Shown one piece after another: positions 51,480 to 60,951 of a stretch of 64,000 nt of DNA. The notes beneath the pieces were generated by a model that did no database searches, had not been told where the DNA came from, and saw only the letters and a list, made by a program, of their open reading frames with translations. Numbering within the stretch: the stretch's first letter is position 1; every line of letters begins with the position of its first letter. The DNA lies in the NCBI GenBank assembly GCA_964580465.1, contig CAZOKJ010000003.1, forward strand, positions 62,001 to 126,000, written 5' to 3'. The translations under genes and the position numbers were made by a program. The DNA is from Taishania sp964580465. GTDB taxonomy: Bacteria; Bacteroidota; Bacteroidia; Flavobacteriales_D; Crocinitomicaceae.

Positions 51480-52919
51480 TTAATGATGAGCAGTCTTCCA
51501 ACTTCGATAACGTTCAAAAACGTTTTTCACGTAGTTAGAAGTGATAACACCTCTTAAAGCTCCACTTTTTACAACTTCGTCTCGATAGTATTCTTGCTTA
51601 GACAAATTAAGAATCATTTTTTCAACATTTCCGTCCCACTTTTGAGGGTCTAAGCCATATTTTTCAGCTAATCGTTGTGCATCTTGCACATGACCTAGCC
51701 CTGCATTGTATGAAGCTAATGCAAATTTTATGCGCTGATCCATGTCTGTGATAGAGGACCAAACGCGAATGTCATTGGCTATTTTTCTTGTCCCCCCGTT
51801 AATTTGAACTTCAGGAGGAGAATCAGGATAGACGTCGTATTTTGGTCCTGTGTTAGGCATGAATTGCATTAACCCGTAAGCACCTCCGAAACCTTCAATA
51901 TAAGGGTTGAAACGAGATTCATGATATGCAATTGATGCCGTAATAAGCCAATCTACATTATATCTTTTTCCAGCTGCTCTAAATAAATCATCAAAAGGAG
52001 AAATACGACCTCTACCAAAGTTTGTAGCTTCACCATTTGGTGCTATTCCAGATATTCCTATTTCATAATACTTACGGTAAATGTGTTTGTATGTTTTTGA
52101 TGTTAAAAATCCTTCTAACCATTTGTCTAATTTAGCTTTAAGCAACGAGCTTTCTTTGCGAAGTCCAAAGGCAATGTTTTGTTTTACGGAAATTTCAGTA
52201 GAAATATCGATGTTGTTGTAAAATCGTGAATTAACCTTGGCAATATTTTCTTCTGTAATCGTATAATCGATAATGCCTTGGGCTACTTGTTCGATAAGTT
52301 CTTCTGTTCCAATCATACCGTTTACAGGATCCACGTGAATAGAATCACCTATTTCTTCTTGCAAATGGATTAAACGTTGAAAATAACTTGAATTTTCCCA
52401 AACGCTAATGTGTTTTTGACGAAGATCAACAGGCTCAGAAATCATGGTTTTTTTCATTTCGTCGTATTCCATTTTTTGCCAACCTTCTGGTTTGCGTTGA
52501 ACCAACACTTGAGGAGATTGGATATAAGGCAAAGAAAAATCAATCAATTTTGTTCGCTCACGTGTAATGGTATAGTTGCATGAAATAATGTCGCCTTCTT
52601 TGTTGTTTAACATTGGAATGAGATTATCCAAATTAGGAACAGTGATTACTTCTAAGTCAATTCCTAGTTCTTTGGTGAATTCTCTTAAAATTTCGTACTC
52701 AAATCCCATTTTCTCACCACGATAAATGAAGTAAGAAGTAGAGCTGTTCTCGGCCAAAACAACTAATTTTCCTTTTTCAATAATGTTTTGGTAATCTTTA
52801 ACCGAATCTGGTACTTCATTTTCATCAGGATTACTAGCTTCTTTAGAAGTGCAAGAATGAATGAAACTACTGATAAGCAGTAGTATTACAAACGATAAAA
52901 TGTGTTTCATTTGAATCAT
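51480..52919 (-). CDS. MltF-like membrane-bound lytic murein transglycosylase
   Basis: A 479-residue lipoprotein-like enzyme (SSFIHSCTS lipobox near residue 22). Residues 45-290 are a periplasmic solute-binding-type domain (VLAENSSTSYFIYRGEKMGFE, IDFSLPYIQSPQ). Residues 310-460 are an SLT domain with the catalytic Glu in SIAYHESRFNPY and GAYGLMQFMPNT. It cleaves peptidoglycan, producing 1,6-anhydro-MurNAc ends that AnmK can recycle. A second ATG at 52910 (MKHIL) is an equally good start. It leads into miaA. Confidence 0.9.
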   Translation of the reverse strand: MIQMKHILSFVILLLISSFIHSCTSKEASNPDENEVPDSVKDYQNIIEKGKLVVLAENSSTSYFIYRGEKMGFEYEILREFTKELGIDLEVITVPNLDNLIPMLNNKEGDIISCNYTITRERTKLIDFSLPYIQSPQVLVQRKPEGWQKMEYDEMKKTMISEPVDLRQKHISVWENSSYFQRLIHLQEEIGDSIHVDPVNGMIGTEELIEQVAQGIIDYTITEENIAKVNSRFYNNIDISTEISVKQNIAFGLRKESSLLKAKLDKWLEGFLTSKTYKHIYRKYYEIGISGIAPNGEATNFGRGRISPFDDLFRAAGKRYNVDWLITASIAYHESRFNPYIEGFGGAYGLMQFMPNTGPKYDVYPDSPPEVQINGGTRKIANDIRVWSSITDMDQRIKFALASYNAGLGHVQDAQRLAEKYGLDPQKWDGNVEKMILNLSKQEYYRDEVVKSGALRGVITSNYVKNVFERYRSWKTAHH

Positions 52920-53065
52920 TCACATGGTTTTAAAACATTAAAGTTAAGAAAAAAAATAATTACAAAGGCTATTTTTATAAATGGATTTGTTTTTTATTTT
53001 AAAAATCAATTAATGGTTGGAGCTGTTTTCTCCTATTTTTGCTACTTTTGTATAAAACTCATATT

Positions 53066-54439
53066 ATGTCATTAATAGATAAATACAACATACCAGGCCC
53101 TCGATATACTTCTTATCCAACAGTACCTTATTGGGATGAAACAAGTTTTACAAGTGAAAAGTGGCAACAATCTGTTATACAGTCTTTTAACGAGAGTAAC
53201 GAATCGGAAGGTATTTCAATTTATATTCACCTGCCTTTTTGTGAACAATTGTGTACGTTTTGTGCTTGCCATAAACGCATTACGAAAAAGCATTCTGTAG
53301 AAACACCCTACATCGAAAGTGTCTTGAAAGAATGGTATTTATATGTTGACTTATTCAAAAAAAATGCCAAAACAACAGCAAAACCAAAATTGAAGGAATT
53401 GCATTTAGGAGGTGGGACGCCAACTTTCTTTTCACCTGAAAATCTTCGAACGTTGTTAGAGGGAATTTATGCTACGGTTGACATTGCAGAAAAACCTGAG
53501 TTTTCATTTGAAGGACATCCAAACAATACTACTAAAATCCATTTGCAAACATTGTATGACTTAGGCTTTAGAAGATGCAGCTTTGGCGTGCAAGATTATG
53601 ATTTGAAGGTACAAAAAGCCATTAACCGTGTTCAGCCATTTGAACATGTGCAACGTGTAACAGAATGGGCAAGAGAAATTGGCTATACGAGTGTTTCTCA
53701 TGACTTAGTGTTTGGATTGCCTCATCAAACTTGGGAAACTGTTTCTTTTGCTATTCGTAAAACATTGGAATTAAAACCTGATCGCTTGGCGTTCTATTCG
53801 TATGCTCACGTTCCATGGGTTAAAGGTGTGGGACAACGAGGTTATGATGAAAATGATTTGCCAAGCGGAGAAGAAAAAAGAATTTTATACGAAAATGGTA
53901 AATTGCTCCTAGAAGAATTAGGCTATTTAGAAGTGGGAATGGACCATTTTTCTTTGGAAAAAGATGAATTGTATCAATCGTTAATCCATCATCGCTTGCA
54001 TCGCAATTTTATGGGGTACACTTCAAGTAAAACGCAACTAATGATAGGCCTTGGAATGAGTGCTATTTCTGACTCTTGGTATGGTTTTGCTCAAAACGAC
54101 AAAACAGTTGAGTCGTATCAAAAAACGGTTGAAGAAGGAGTTATTCCTGTAGTAAAAGGTCACATGTTAACTGATGAAGATTTAATCATTCGTCGTCATA
54201 TCTTGAATTTAATGTGCCAGCTTGAAACAACTTTTACAGCTGAAAATCGATTTGAAGAGTTGAATGAAGTATTAGACCGATTGAAAGAAATGGAATTAGA
54301 TGGTTTGGTGGAGTTGACTGAAAATAAAGTAACAATAACTGAAAAAGGACGTGCATTTACTCGAAATGTTGCCATGGCTTTTGATTTAAGAATGTTGAGA
54401 AATTTGCCAGAAACACGTATTTTTTCAATGACAATTTAA
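53066..54439 (+). CDS. hemN: Oxygen-independent coproporphyrinogen III oxidase
   Basis: A 457-residue radical SAM enzyme that decarboxylates coproporphyrinogen III to protoporphyrinogen IX without oxygen. The N-terminal GPRYTSYPTVPYW is HemN-specific. The iron-sulfur site is HLPFCEQLCTFCACHK with Cys59, Cys63, Cys66 and an extra Cys68. GGGTPTFF and the C-terminal HemN domain follow. I chose ATG 53066; the frame opens 27 bases earlier, but those residues precede the conserved start and overlap TAnnTTTG-like elements (53034-53050). The next gene begins 4 bases after the stop. Confidence 0.94.
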   Translation: MSLIDKYNIPGPRYTSYPTVPYWDETSFTSEKWQQSVIQSFNESNESEGISIYIHLPFCEQLCTFCACHKRITKKHSVETPYIESVLKEWYLYVDLFKKNAKTTAKPKLKELHLGGGTPTFFSPENLRTLLEGIYATVDIAEKPEFSFEGHPNNTTKIHLQTLYDLGFRRCSFGVQDYDLKVQKAINRVQPFEHVQRVTEWAREIGYTSVSHDLVFGLPHQTWETVSFAIRKTLELKPDRLAFYSYAHVPWVKGVGQRGYDENDLPSGEEKRILYENGKLLLEELGYLEVGMDHFSLEKDELYQSLIHHRLHRNFMGYTSSKTQLMIGLGMSAISDSWYGFAQNDKTVESYQKTVEEGVIPVVKGHMLTDEDLIIRRHILNLMCQLETTFTAENRFEELNEVLDRLKEMELDGLVELTENKVTITEKGRAFTRNVAMAFDLRMLRNLPETRIFSMTI

Positions 54440-54443
54440 TGTG

Positions 54444-56093
54444 ATGACAAAACAATTAATCATTTTGATTTTCATAGCAATAAGCATTAGTTCATATGCT
54501 CAAAGACAACCTAAATTAGTTGTTGGAGTGGTTGTAGATCAAATGAGTTATGAATATTTATACCGTTATCAATCTCGTTTTTCAAAAGGGGGATTTAAAA
54601 AATTGATGACTAAAGGAGCTAATTGTGAAAATGTACATTATAATTATGTGCCTACTTATACTGCTCCTGGTCATGCTTCTATTTACACAGGTACAACACC
54701 TTCAAATCATGGAATTGTTGGCAATGAGTGGCTGCGAAAAGATTCTGGACTAATGTGGAATTGTGTTTCTGACTCTACTGTGCACACCATCGGTTCAGAT
54801 AGCAAAGAAGGAGAACGATCTCCTCAGTATTTGAAATCTTTAACGATTACAGATCAGCTTAAAATAACTTACCCTGAGTCGCGTGTTTATGCGGTGTCGA
54901 TTAAGGATAGAAGTGCTATTTTGCCAGGTGGAACACAAAGTGACGGCTCTTTTTGGTATGATTCAAAAACAGGGCGATTTATATCGAGTTCCTATTATTT
55001 TGAGAATGAGCTTCCTTCTTTTGTACAGTCATTTAATAATCTTAAAAAAGCAGATGCCTATTTAACGCAAACGTGGAACGCACTGTATCCAATTGATTCA
55101 TATCAGCAAAGCTTGTCAGATGATTCACCTTATGAATTGACATTAAAAGGGAAAGATAAACCTATTTTTCCATATCATTTAGCTGAAATGAAAGGAAAAT
55201 CAGAAGGCTATGAGTTGCTGATTCAAACACCTTTTGGTAATTCGATAGTCAATGATTTTGCTTTACATTTACTTAAAAATACTGATTTAGGTAAAGGCCC
55301 GACTACTGATTTTTTGGCACTATCATTTTCTTCAACTGATATCATAGGTCATAATTTTGGAACCTATTCAATTGAATTAGAAGATACTTACTTACGATTA
55401 GATTTAGAAATTGAAAAATTACTTCATTATTTAGATAAGACTTACAGAAAAAATAATTATTTATTTTTCTTGACAGCAGATCATGCAGCTACACAAGTTC
55501 CACAGTTTTTAATTGACAACAAATTACCAGGAGGCTATTTGTTTATTAAGGAACCTTATGAACGATTGAATGCGCAGTTAAAAGAAAAATATGGCAAGGA
55601 ATTAATGTTGTCTTATTACAATTTGAATATTTATTTGGATGATGCTTATTTAAAAGAACATAAAATTGATAAAGAGGAAGTAGTTTCTTTTATTGCTTCA
55701 GAAATTAAACAATGGGAAGGTGTTAAATTAGTAATGACTGCTAATGAAATACGTTTGTCAGGTACTGATAGTGAATGGAAAGACATGATTAGAAGAGGCT
55801 TTCATGAAAAAGAAAGTGGAGATCTTGTTTTTATGTTAGAGCCAGGTTATTTGAGTAAATCTAAAGATTCAGAAAAAGCAAGGAAAGGCACCAGTCATGG
55901 GGCTGCGTATAACACAGATACACATGTCCCTTTGTTGTGGTATGGTAAAAATATTCCAGCTAAGTCTATTTTTCGATCGATTGCTATTACAGATATTGCT
56001 GCAACTTTGGTTTATTTTTTAGAAATTCAACGTCCTGGGGCAATGACTGGGCAACCAATTATTGAATTGTTGGAAAAAATCACCAAAAAGTAG
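54444..56093 (+). CDS. PafA-like alkaline phosphatase superfamily protein
   Basis: A 549-residue exported metallo-hydrolase with a signal peptide ending SSYAQ. The nucleophile region is PTYTAPGHASIYTG (Thr) followed by HGIVGNEW (Asn), and KDRSAILPGG carries the Lys-x-Arg pair that marks the PafA phosphomonoesterase group. Metal ligands are in SFSSTDIIGHNFG, LTADHAA and the late GTSHGAAYNTDTHVPLLWYG. It probably releases phosphate from organic esters in the periplasm. I use the ATG at 54444; a GTG directly before it is also possible. Starts 4 bases after hemN, so it is likely cotranscribed. Confidence 0.9.
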   Translation: MTKQLIILIFIAISISSYAQRQPKLVVGVVVDQMSYEYLYRYQSRFSKGGFKKLMTKGANCENVHYNYVPTYTAPGHASIYTGTTPSNHGIVGNEWLRKDSGLMWNCVSDSTVHTIGSDSKEGERSPQYLKSLTITDQLKITYPESRVYAVSIKDRSAILPGGTQSDGSFWYDSKTGRFISSSYYFENELPSFVQSFNNLKKADAYLTQTWNALYPIDSYQQSLSDDSPYELTLKGKDKPIFPYHLAEMKGKSEGYELLIQTPFGNSIVNDFALHLLKNTDLGKGPTTDFLALSFSSTDIIGHNFGTYSIELEDTYLRLDLEIEKLLHYLDKTYRKNNYLFFLTADHAATQVPQFLIDNKLPGGYLFIKEPYERLNAQLKEKYGKELMLSYYNLNIYLDDAYLKEHKIDKEEVVSFIASEIKQWEGVKLVMTANEIRLSGTDSEWKDMIRRGFHEKESGDLVFMLEPGYLSKSKDSEKARKGTSHGAAYNTDTHVPLLWYGKNIPAKSIFRSIAITDIAATLVYFLEIQRPGAMTGQPIIELLEKITKK

Positions 56094-56140
56094 TTTAAAC
56101 ATATATTTATCATTATTTTTGAACTTATTCATTAGGTAAA

Positions 56141-56929
56141 TTGAAAAAATACGGCCAATTTATTGTTACCATTTTAGGGTCAGGAACTTCACAAGGAGTA
56201 CCTGTCATTGCATGTGATTGCGAAGTTTGTATGTCTGATAATCCAAAAGACAAACGTTTGCGTTCCTCTGTTATGTTGACCATTGATGGACTGAATTATG
56301 TTATTGATACAGGTCCAGATTTTCGCCAACAAATGTTACGAGAAAATGTACAAGAAGTAGAAGCAATTCTTTATACACATCAACACAAAGATCACTTGGC
56401 AGGCTTGGATGACGTGAGAGCTTTTAACTTTAAGCAAAATAAAGACATGCCTATTTATTGTGACGATAGAGTAGAAGAAGCATTGAAGCGCGAGTTTGAA
56501 TACATATTTTCTTCTTTCAAATATCCTGGCATTCCGCGCTTAGATGTTCGCAAAATTGATAAAAATAGTGCAATTGATCTTCCTAATGGTGAACAAATTC
56601 ATTGTTTGGAAGTAATACACTACAAATTGCCAGTTATAGGTTTTCGCTACAAGGATTTTACCTACATTACGGATGCAAAGGAGATATCAGCTATTGAAAA
56701 AGAAAAAGTAAAAGGTTCTAAGGTTTTGATTGTTAATGCATTGAGAAGGGAAGAACATATTTCACATTTTAACTTGGAACAAGCGCTGTCTTTTATTGAA
56801 GAGGTACAACCTGAACGTGCTTATTTAACACATATTTCTCATTATTTAGGTTTGTATGATGACCTTCAACAAGAGTTACCTGACAATGTATTCTTGGCTT
56901 ATGATGGAATGAAATTATTCTTGGAATAA
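56141..56929 (+). CDS. MBL-fold metallo-hydrolase (PhnP-like)
   Basis: A 262-residue metallo-beta-lactamase-fold enzyme. The metal site is THQHKDHLAGLDDVRAF (HxHxDH), with further ligands DTGPDFRQQ and ITDAKE and the late THISHYLG. The extra pair of cysteines in PVIACDCEVCMSDNPKDKR matches PhnP-type phosphodiesterases, where it binds zinc. The substrate is unknown; a cyclic phosphodiester is a reasonable guess. The start codon is TTG at 56141 behind AGG; a TATTTTTG box lies at 56114-56121. Convergent with the SirB1-like gene. Confidence 0.9.
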   Translation: MKKYGQFIVTILGSGTSQGVPVIACDCEVCMSDNPKDKRLRSSVMLTIDGLNYVIDTGPDFRQQMLRENVQEVEAILYTHQHKDHLAGLDDVRAFNFKQNKDMPIYCDDRVEEALKREFEYIFSSFKYPGIPRLDVRKIDKNSAIDLPNGEQIHCLEVIHYKLPVIGFRYKDFTYITDAKEISAIEKEKVKGSKVLIVNALRREEHISHFNLEQALSFIEEVQPERAYLTHISHYLGLYDDLQQELPDNVFLAYDGMKLFLE

Positions 56930-56936
56930 CCTATTT

Positions 56937-57806
56937 TTAAAGTAAATTCCATAATTCTTTTAATTCTTTAGTTTTTTCACTGTTACCTGCTTGTTGAAAA
57001 GAACTGATTAAATTGGTAATCATGCGTTTGATGATGGTCGTATTAGAACATGGCTCCAAATATTCACGTTTTACTTCTAAGTTAAGTTGTTGAATAAATT
57101 GAATTAATTCTTTTTCGTCTAATAATGTTCCTTTTGAAAAAGCATTGATGTAATATAAAACACCACTTTTGTTGGACTGATTGAAGAACTGGTTGATGCC
57201 ATCTTCATCCATATAGGCTAAAATAAAATGATTTGGAAGATTGACACCATAAATAGGTAAATCCAACGATTGAGCAATGACACTGTATAAAATACTTAAA
57301 CTTAGTGGATTTCCTTTTCGTCCTTCAATAACTGTGTTTATGAATGAATTTAATGGCGAATGAAAATTTTTAGAATCCCCTTTAAATCCAAATTGGTCAT
57401 AAAATACAGTGTTAAACACTTTTGTTTTTTCTAAGCTTGTCATTCGAGGATTTAATTCCAACCAAATCGCTTTTCGCACATGTTGAACAAATTCTCTTAC
57501 GTGCTCAAATTCTAATCCAGGATATTGATAACTTGCCACAATTAAAGCGCCTTCCAACAAATCTTTTCCATTGTTTTTCCAACGAATAAGCTGTTGTTTC
57601 GTGTATTCAAATTGAATATCGTGAATTAATTGCTCAACTCGTGTAAGAAAAATCAGACCGTAATCTTTTTCGCCCCAAGAGTTTTCCAAATAAGGAATTG
57701 CTTCGGGACCGTATTGCATCAGTCGATCACGAACATGTTGATAGATTTCCGTGTCTGGGTCATCTATCAAATGAATTAACGCTTCTATGTTTTTGAGTTC
57801 GTTCAT
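56937..57806 (-). CDS. SirB1 / transglutaminase-like protein
   Basis: A 289-residue protein of the UPF0162/SirB1 family. The conserved core is VFYDQFGFKGDSKNFHSPLN followed by SFINTVIEGRKGNPLSLSIL and PIYGVNLPNHFIL, which form the transglutaminase-like fold. As in most of the family, the catalytic Cys of true transglutaminases is replaced (Ser in PLSLS), so enzymatic activity is doubtful. The N-terminal 100 residues are helical with HEAT-like character. A TAATTTTG element at 57814-57821 (minus) may be its -7 box. Confidence 0.87.
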   Translation of the reverse strand: MNELKNIEALIHLIDDPDTEIYQHVRDRLMQYGPEAIPYLENSWGEKDYGLIFLTRVEQLIHDIQFEYTKQQLIRWKNNGKDLLEGALIVASYQYPGLEFEHVREFVQHVRKAIWLELNPRMTSLEKTKVFNTVFYDQFGFKGDSKNFHSPLNSFINTVIEGRKGNPLSLSILYSVIAQSLDLPIYGVNLPNHFILAYMDEDGINQFFNQSNKSGVLYYINAFSKGTLLDEKELIQFIQQLNLEVKREYLEPCSNTTIIKRMITNLISSFQQAGNSEKTKELKELWNLL

Positions 57807-57892
57807 TTGATGACAAAATTACATCAGAAGTAAACTAACTTTTCGTGGATGTAAAAGAGTTTTTCAAATGGTTAGTGTTAATTTATTGTGAA

Positions 57893-58819
57893 TCAATTGT
57901 TTGTTGTTAATCCTTTACTAACCCAATACCTGAAAAGCACAAGCATATTTCCTTTGCTGAATTTACCTTGAAGTGCAAAAAATCCCCAAAGTAGAAAGCT
58001 TGCACCCCATTTCCAACATTCGATTCCAATTCGCTTTAAATAAGACCATTGTCCTTCATTTTTCGTTCTAAAACGCTCGCTAACTCCTGTTTGAAGTGCT
58101 TGCTTTTGAATGAAATCGCGTGTTGTCCGCTCTACAGGCACAGAGTGAAAAACAACAAGTTCAGGAAAATAAACTACTTGATGTTTTTTTAATTTAAAAA
58201 TTCGATTAAAAATATCTTTTTCTTCACCAGCAAGTAAGTTTCCGCCAATGCGACCTAATTGAGGGTTAAACAAACCTATTTCTTCAAAAATCGCTGTTCG
58301 AAAAGACATGTTAGAACCTCTAGGATAGTTATTGTTAGAACCATCATAAGTAAATGATTCGTTGCCTTTGTCGTAATATCCCATCAAAGGGTTGAGGTAT
58401 TTGCTCTCCCAAGCGGGCACAATGCTCTCAAAATGAAGTAGTATTTTACCTCCAATGGCAGAAACAGACTCATTTTGTTCAAATTTTTCCCAAAGCAAAG
58501 ACAAATAATCACTTTGGATAAATGCATCATCATCTAAAAAAGTAATGTATTTTCCTTGAGCTTCTTCAATGCATCTATTGCGTGCATGAGAAAGTCCTTG
58601 TTTTGTTTCTAAAAAGTAACGATAAGCAATGTTGGGATTGTTTTGTGCAAAAATAGCGCCTAGTTCTTCTGTGTTACCAGGAGAATTATTGTTGACTAAC
58701 AAAACTTCAATAAGTGAAAAATCAATTGTTTGTGTTTGAATACTATTAAACAATTGCGGCAAATAACGCTCACGATTATAAGTACAAATAGCAACTGTTA
58801 TGATTGACTTTCTTTTCAT
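57893..58819 (-). CDS. GT2 family glycosyltransferase
   Basis: A 308-residue GT-A fold enzyme. The N-terminus ITVAICTYNRERYLPQLFNS is the nucleotide-sugar binding start, and TFLDDDAFIQSD contains the metal-binding DDD. KQGLSHARNRCIEEA and the acidic AGEEKDIFNRIFK are further family features. One hydrophobic segment near the C-terminus (WGASFLLWGFFAL) may anchor it to the membrane. The sugar and acceptor are unknown. It is divergent from the flippase gene, and both fit export of a surface glycan. Confidence 0.92.
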   Translation of the reverse strand: MKRKSIITVAICTYNRERYLPQLFNSIQTQTIDFSLIEVLLVNNNSPGNTEELGAIFAQNNPNIAYRYFLETKQGLSHARNRCIEEAQGKYITFLDDDAFIQSDYLSLLWEKFEQNESVSAIGGKILLHFESIVPAWESKYLNPLMGYYDKGNESFTYDGSNNNYPRGSNMSFRTAIFEEIGLFNPQLGRIGGNLLAGEEKDIFNRIFKLKKHQVVYFPELVVFHSVPVERTTRDFIQKQALQTGVSERFRTKNEGQWSYLKRIGIECWKWGASFLLWGFFALQGKFSKGNMLVLFRYWVSKGLTTNN

Positions 58820-58917
58820 TTCTAAAAGCGAAAATAGTGTTTTTTTTCTTATTTTGGAATCAATTGTTCAATAAGCCAATATAAAATTGTATTTTCGTTC
58901 TCAAATTCAAATGATAA

Positions 58918-60393
58918 ATGGGCTTTATCCAAAAAGATGCATTTCAAACAGCAGTAATTTCATACATTGGAATTTTCCTTGGTTATGTAAACAAAGGATT
59001 GTTGTTTGTTTTATTTTTATCGGAAGAACAAATAGGTTTAGTGAGCTTGTTAATTGTTGTTGGTACGTTGTACGCACAATTAGCGGGTTTTGGAACTGCA
59101 TTTACGACGCTTAAATTTTTACCCTTTTTTAAAGATTTTGAACGAAAACACTACGGTTTTCTTCCTTTTTTGTTACGAGTCTTAATGGTAGGAGTTGTCC
59201 TTACTAGTGCTGGATTTGTATTGTTTCAAACTCAAATTAAAGAACTTTATATTGATAAATCGCCTGCTTTTGTAACCTATTATTGGTGGGTAATTCCTAT
59301 TGGAATTGGCTATGTTTTTTACTTGTTTTTTGAAGCTTATTTACGTAGTTTTTATAAAAATATCTTGTCCGTTTTGTCTTACGAGATACTATTGAGGTTG
59401 TGTGTTACAACTACTTTATTTTTATATCATTATAATTTGATTTCATTTGATGGCTTTGTTAAACTAAACTCTTTGATTTATCTTCTCCCTCCTTTGGTAA
59501 TGATGGGGTTCTTATGGCTACAAGGTGAATTGATTGTTGCACCAAAAAACATTCAAATATCTAAGCGTTTTCGAAAGTTGATGTTTGGATTTTCCGCATA
59601 CAATTATGTGAATTCATTGGGGTTTATTTTGGTCATGTCGTTGGATGTTATGATGCTGGCACAAATGGTAAACTTGGATGCTACTGGAATTTATGCGACA
59701 GTTGTGTTTATTGCTAGTGCTTTACTTGTACCTTATCGTTCATTGAATAGAATTAGTGCGCCCTTAGTAGCAGAATATTGGAAATCGAGAAACATGATTG
59801 ATATGGAAAGTATCTATCGAAAATCAGCTTCGGTTTCATTGTTTATTGGGTTGTTTTGCTTCATTCCTTTATGGTTAAATATAGACTTATTTTTTAGTTT
59901 CTTAAAACCCTCTTTTTTACCTGGAATTTGGGTGTTTTTCACCTTGATGATTGGACGTTTTTTTGAAATGTTTTTTGGAATGACAGGAATTATTTTTTCA
60001 ACATCCAAAAAATATAAATACGATATTTACTTTACCATTTTCTTGGTTTTGTCTGTTTTTATTTTGAATCTTTTATTTATTCCTAAATGGGGGATGGTGG
60101 GAGCGTCTATTTCTACATCCATCGCGCTTGTTCTATATAGTTTAGGTCGCTATTTATTTGTATATAAGGCTTATAGATTAAATCCATTTGAAAAAAATCA
60201 ATTCATTGTTTTAGGATTAGGTATTGCCACATTGGTTCTTGGAGAATGGATCGGTAGTTACTTTGAAAATTTATGGGTACGAGCTTTCGTTGAAATGTTG
60301 CTCTTTACTGCTTTATTTGTTCTGCCTGTCTTTGTATTCAAATTGGAAAAGGAAACAATCAAATACCTAAAGAAATACCTAAGAAAAGGGTAG
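58918..60393 (+). CDS. Oligosaccharide flippase (MOP/Wzx-like)
   Basis: A 491-residue polytopic protein with about fourteen hydrophobic segments and the MOP-superfamily pattern (FQTAVISYIGIFLGYVNKGL at the N-terminus, SLDVMMLAQMVNLDATGIYA mid-protein, PKWGMVGASISTSIALVLYS near the end). It probably flips lipid-linked oligosaccharides across the inner membrane for O-antigen, exopolysaccharide or protein glycosylation. The next gene is convergent, six bases away. Confidence 0.9.
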   Translation: MGFIQKDAFQTAVISYIGIFLGYVNKGLLFVLFLSEEQIGLVSLLIVVGTLYAQLAGFGTAFTTLKFLPFFKDFERKHYGFLPFLLRVLMVGVVLTSAGFVLFQTQIKELYIDKSPAFVTYYWWVIPIGIGYVFYLFFEAYLRSFYKNILSVLSYEILLRLCVTTTLFLYHYNLISFDGFVKLNSLIYLLPPLVMMGFLWLQGELIVAPKNIQISKRFRKLMFGFSAYNYVNSLGFILVMSLDVMMLAQMVNLDATGIYATVVFIASALLVPYRSLNRISAPLVAEYWKSRNMIDMESIYRKSASVSLFIGLFCFIPLWLNIDLFFSFLKPSFLPGIWVFFTLMIGRFFEMFFGMTGIIFSTSKKYKYDIYFTIFLVLSVFILNLLFIPKWGMVGASISTSIALVLYSLGRYLFVYKAYRLNPFEKNQFIVLGLGIATLVLGEWIGSYFENLWVRAFVEMLLFTALFVLPVFVFKLEKETIKYLKKYLRKG

Positions 60394-60399
60394 AGGTGG

Positions 60400-60624
60400 T
60401 TATAACTTATTTTTTGCCACTTTATTTGCCGCAGTAGCCAAATCCTTTTCCGTTTTCTTCAAAGCGATATTGGATAAACACTCTTCACACAGGCAATCAG
60501 TTATTTTTTCAGGTATTCTTCTTTTGTTTTCTTTAGGGAGAGTGTACTCATTGCAAAAACATTGTTCAATGCTTTGGGTGTTACAATTGAAAGGTTGTCC
60601 ACAATGTTGGCAGATTTTATTCAT
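60400..60624 (-). CDS. Cysteine-rich CWC-type small protein
   Basis: A 74-residue protein with seven cysteines in zinc-ribbon-like arrangement: KICQHCGQPFNC, then CFCNEYTLPK and DCLCEECL. This matches the cysteine-rich CWC family of unknown function (here the W position is F). I chose ATG 60624 directly before the first motif; the frame opens three codons earlier. The C-terminal Lys/Ala helix is not part of the family core. Confidence 0.8.
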   Translation of the reverse strand: MNKICQHCGQPFNCNTQSIEQCFCNEYTLPKENKRRIPEKITDCLCEECLSNIALKKTEKDLATAANKVAKNKL

Positions 60625-60633
60625 CTTATACAA

Positions 60634-60664
60634 ATAAAAAAAAAGCGTTCATTATGAACGCTTT
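60634..60664 (-). terminator. Terminator of the tRNA-Pro / tRNA-Arg transcript
   Basis: Minus strand AAAGCGTTCA ... TGAACGCTTT followed by a T-tract, one base beyond the tRNA-Arg(TCT) discriminator region. Confidence 0.85.
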
Positions 60665-60665
60665 G

Positions 60666-60739
60666 TGATCCCGTCTGGATTCGAACCAGAGACCTACTGC
60701 TTAGAAGGCAGTTGCTCTATCCAGCTGAGCTACGGGACC
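60666..60739 (-). tRNA. tRNA-Arg (anticodon TCT)
   Basis: Cloverleaf on the minus strand: acceptor GGTCCCG/CGGGATC, D stem GCTC/GAGC, anticodon stem ACTGC/GCAGT with loop CTTCTAA (TCT), T arm with TTCGAAT. 74 nt, discriminator A, CCA not encoded. Confidence 0.96.
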
Positions 60740-60802
60740 TTTTTTACATTTTAAACTTATAAAATTTAAACAAAAAAGGGAGATTTATACAACCTCCCTT
60801 AG

Positions 60803-60877
60803 TCGGGGCGGCAGGATTCGAACCTGCGACCTCCTGGTCCCAAACCAGGCGCGATGACCGGACTACGCTACGCCCCG
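60803..60877 (-). tRNA. tRNA-Pro (anticodon TGG)
   Basis: Cloverleaf on the minus strand: acceptor CGGGGCG/CGCCCCG with the C1-G72 pair typical of bacterial tRNA-Pro, anticodon stem CCTGG/CCAGG with loop TTTGGGA (TGG), T arm with TTCGAAT. 75 nt. It lies 63 bases upstream of tRNA-Arg(TCT) in the same transcript. Confidence 0.96.
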
Positions 60878-60951
60878 TTACCTTGGAATTGCTTCCAAAA
60901 ATATCTTGTTATTTCAAACTTCTGTGTGAGATCGATATCTCAAAAGCGAGT

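Noticed and set aside
52981..53050. A hemN promoter from TATTTTTGC (53034) or TACTTTTG (53043)
   Set aside because: Two -7-like boxes exist, but the only upstream TTG (53017-53019) is at 14 or 23 bp, not 19-20, so I did not list a full promoter.
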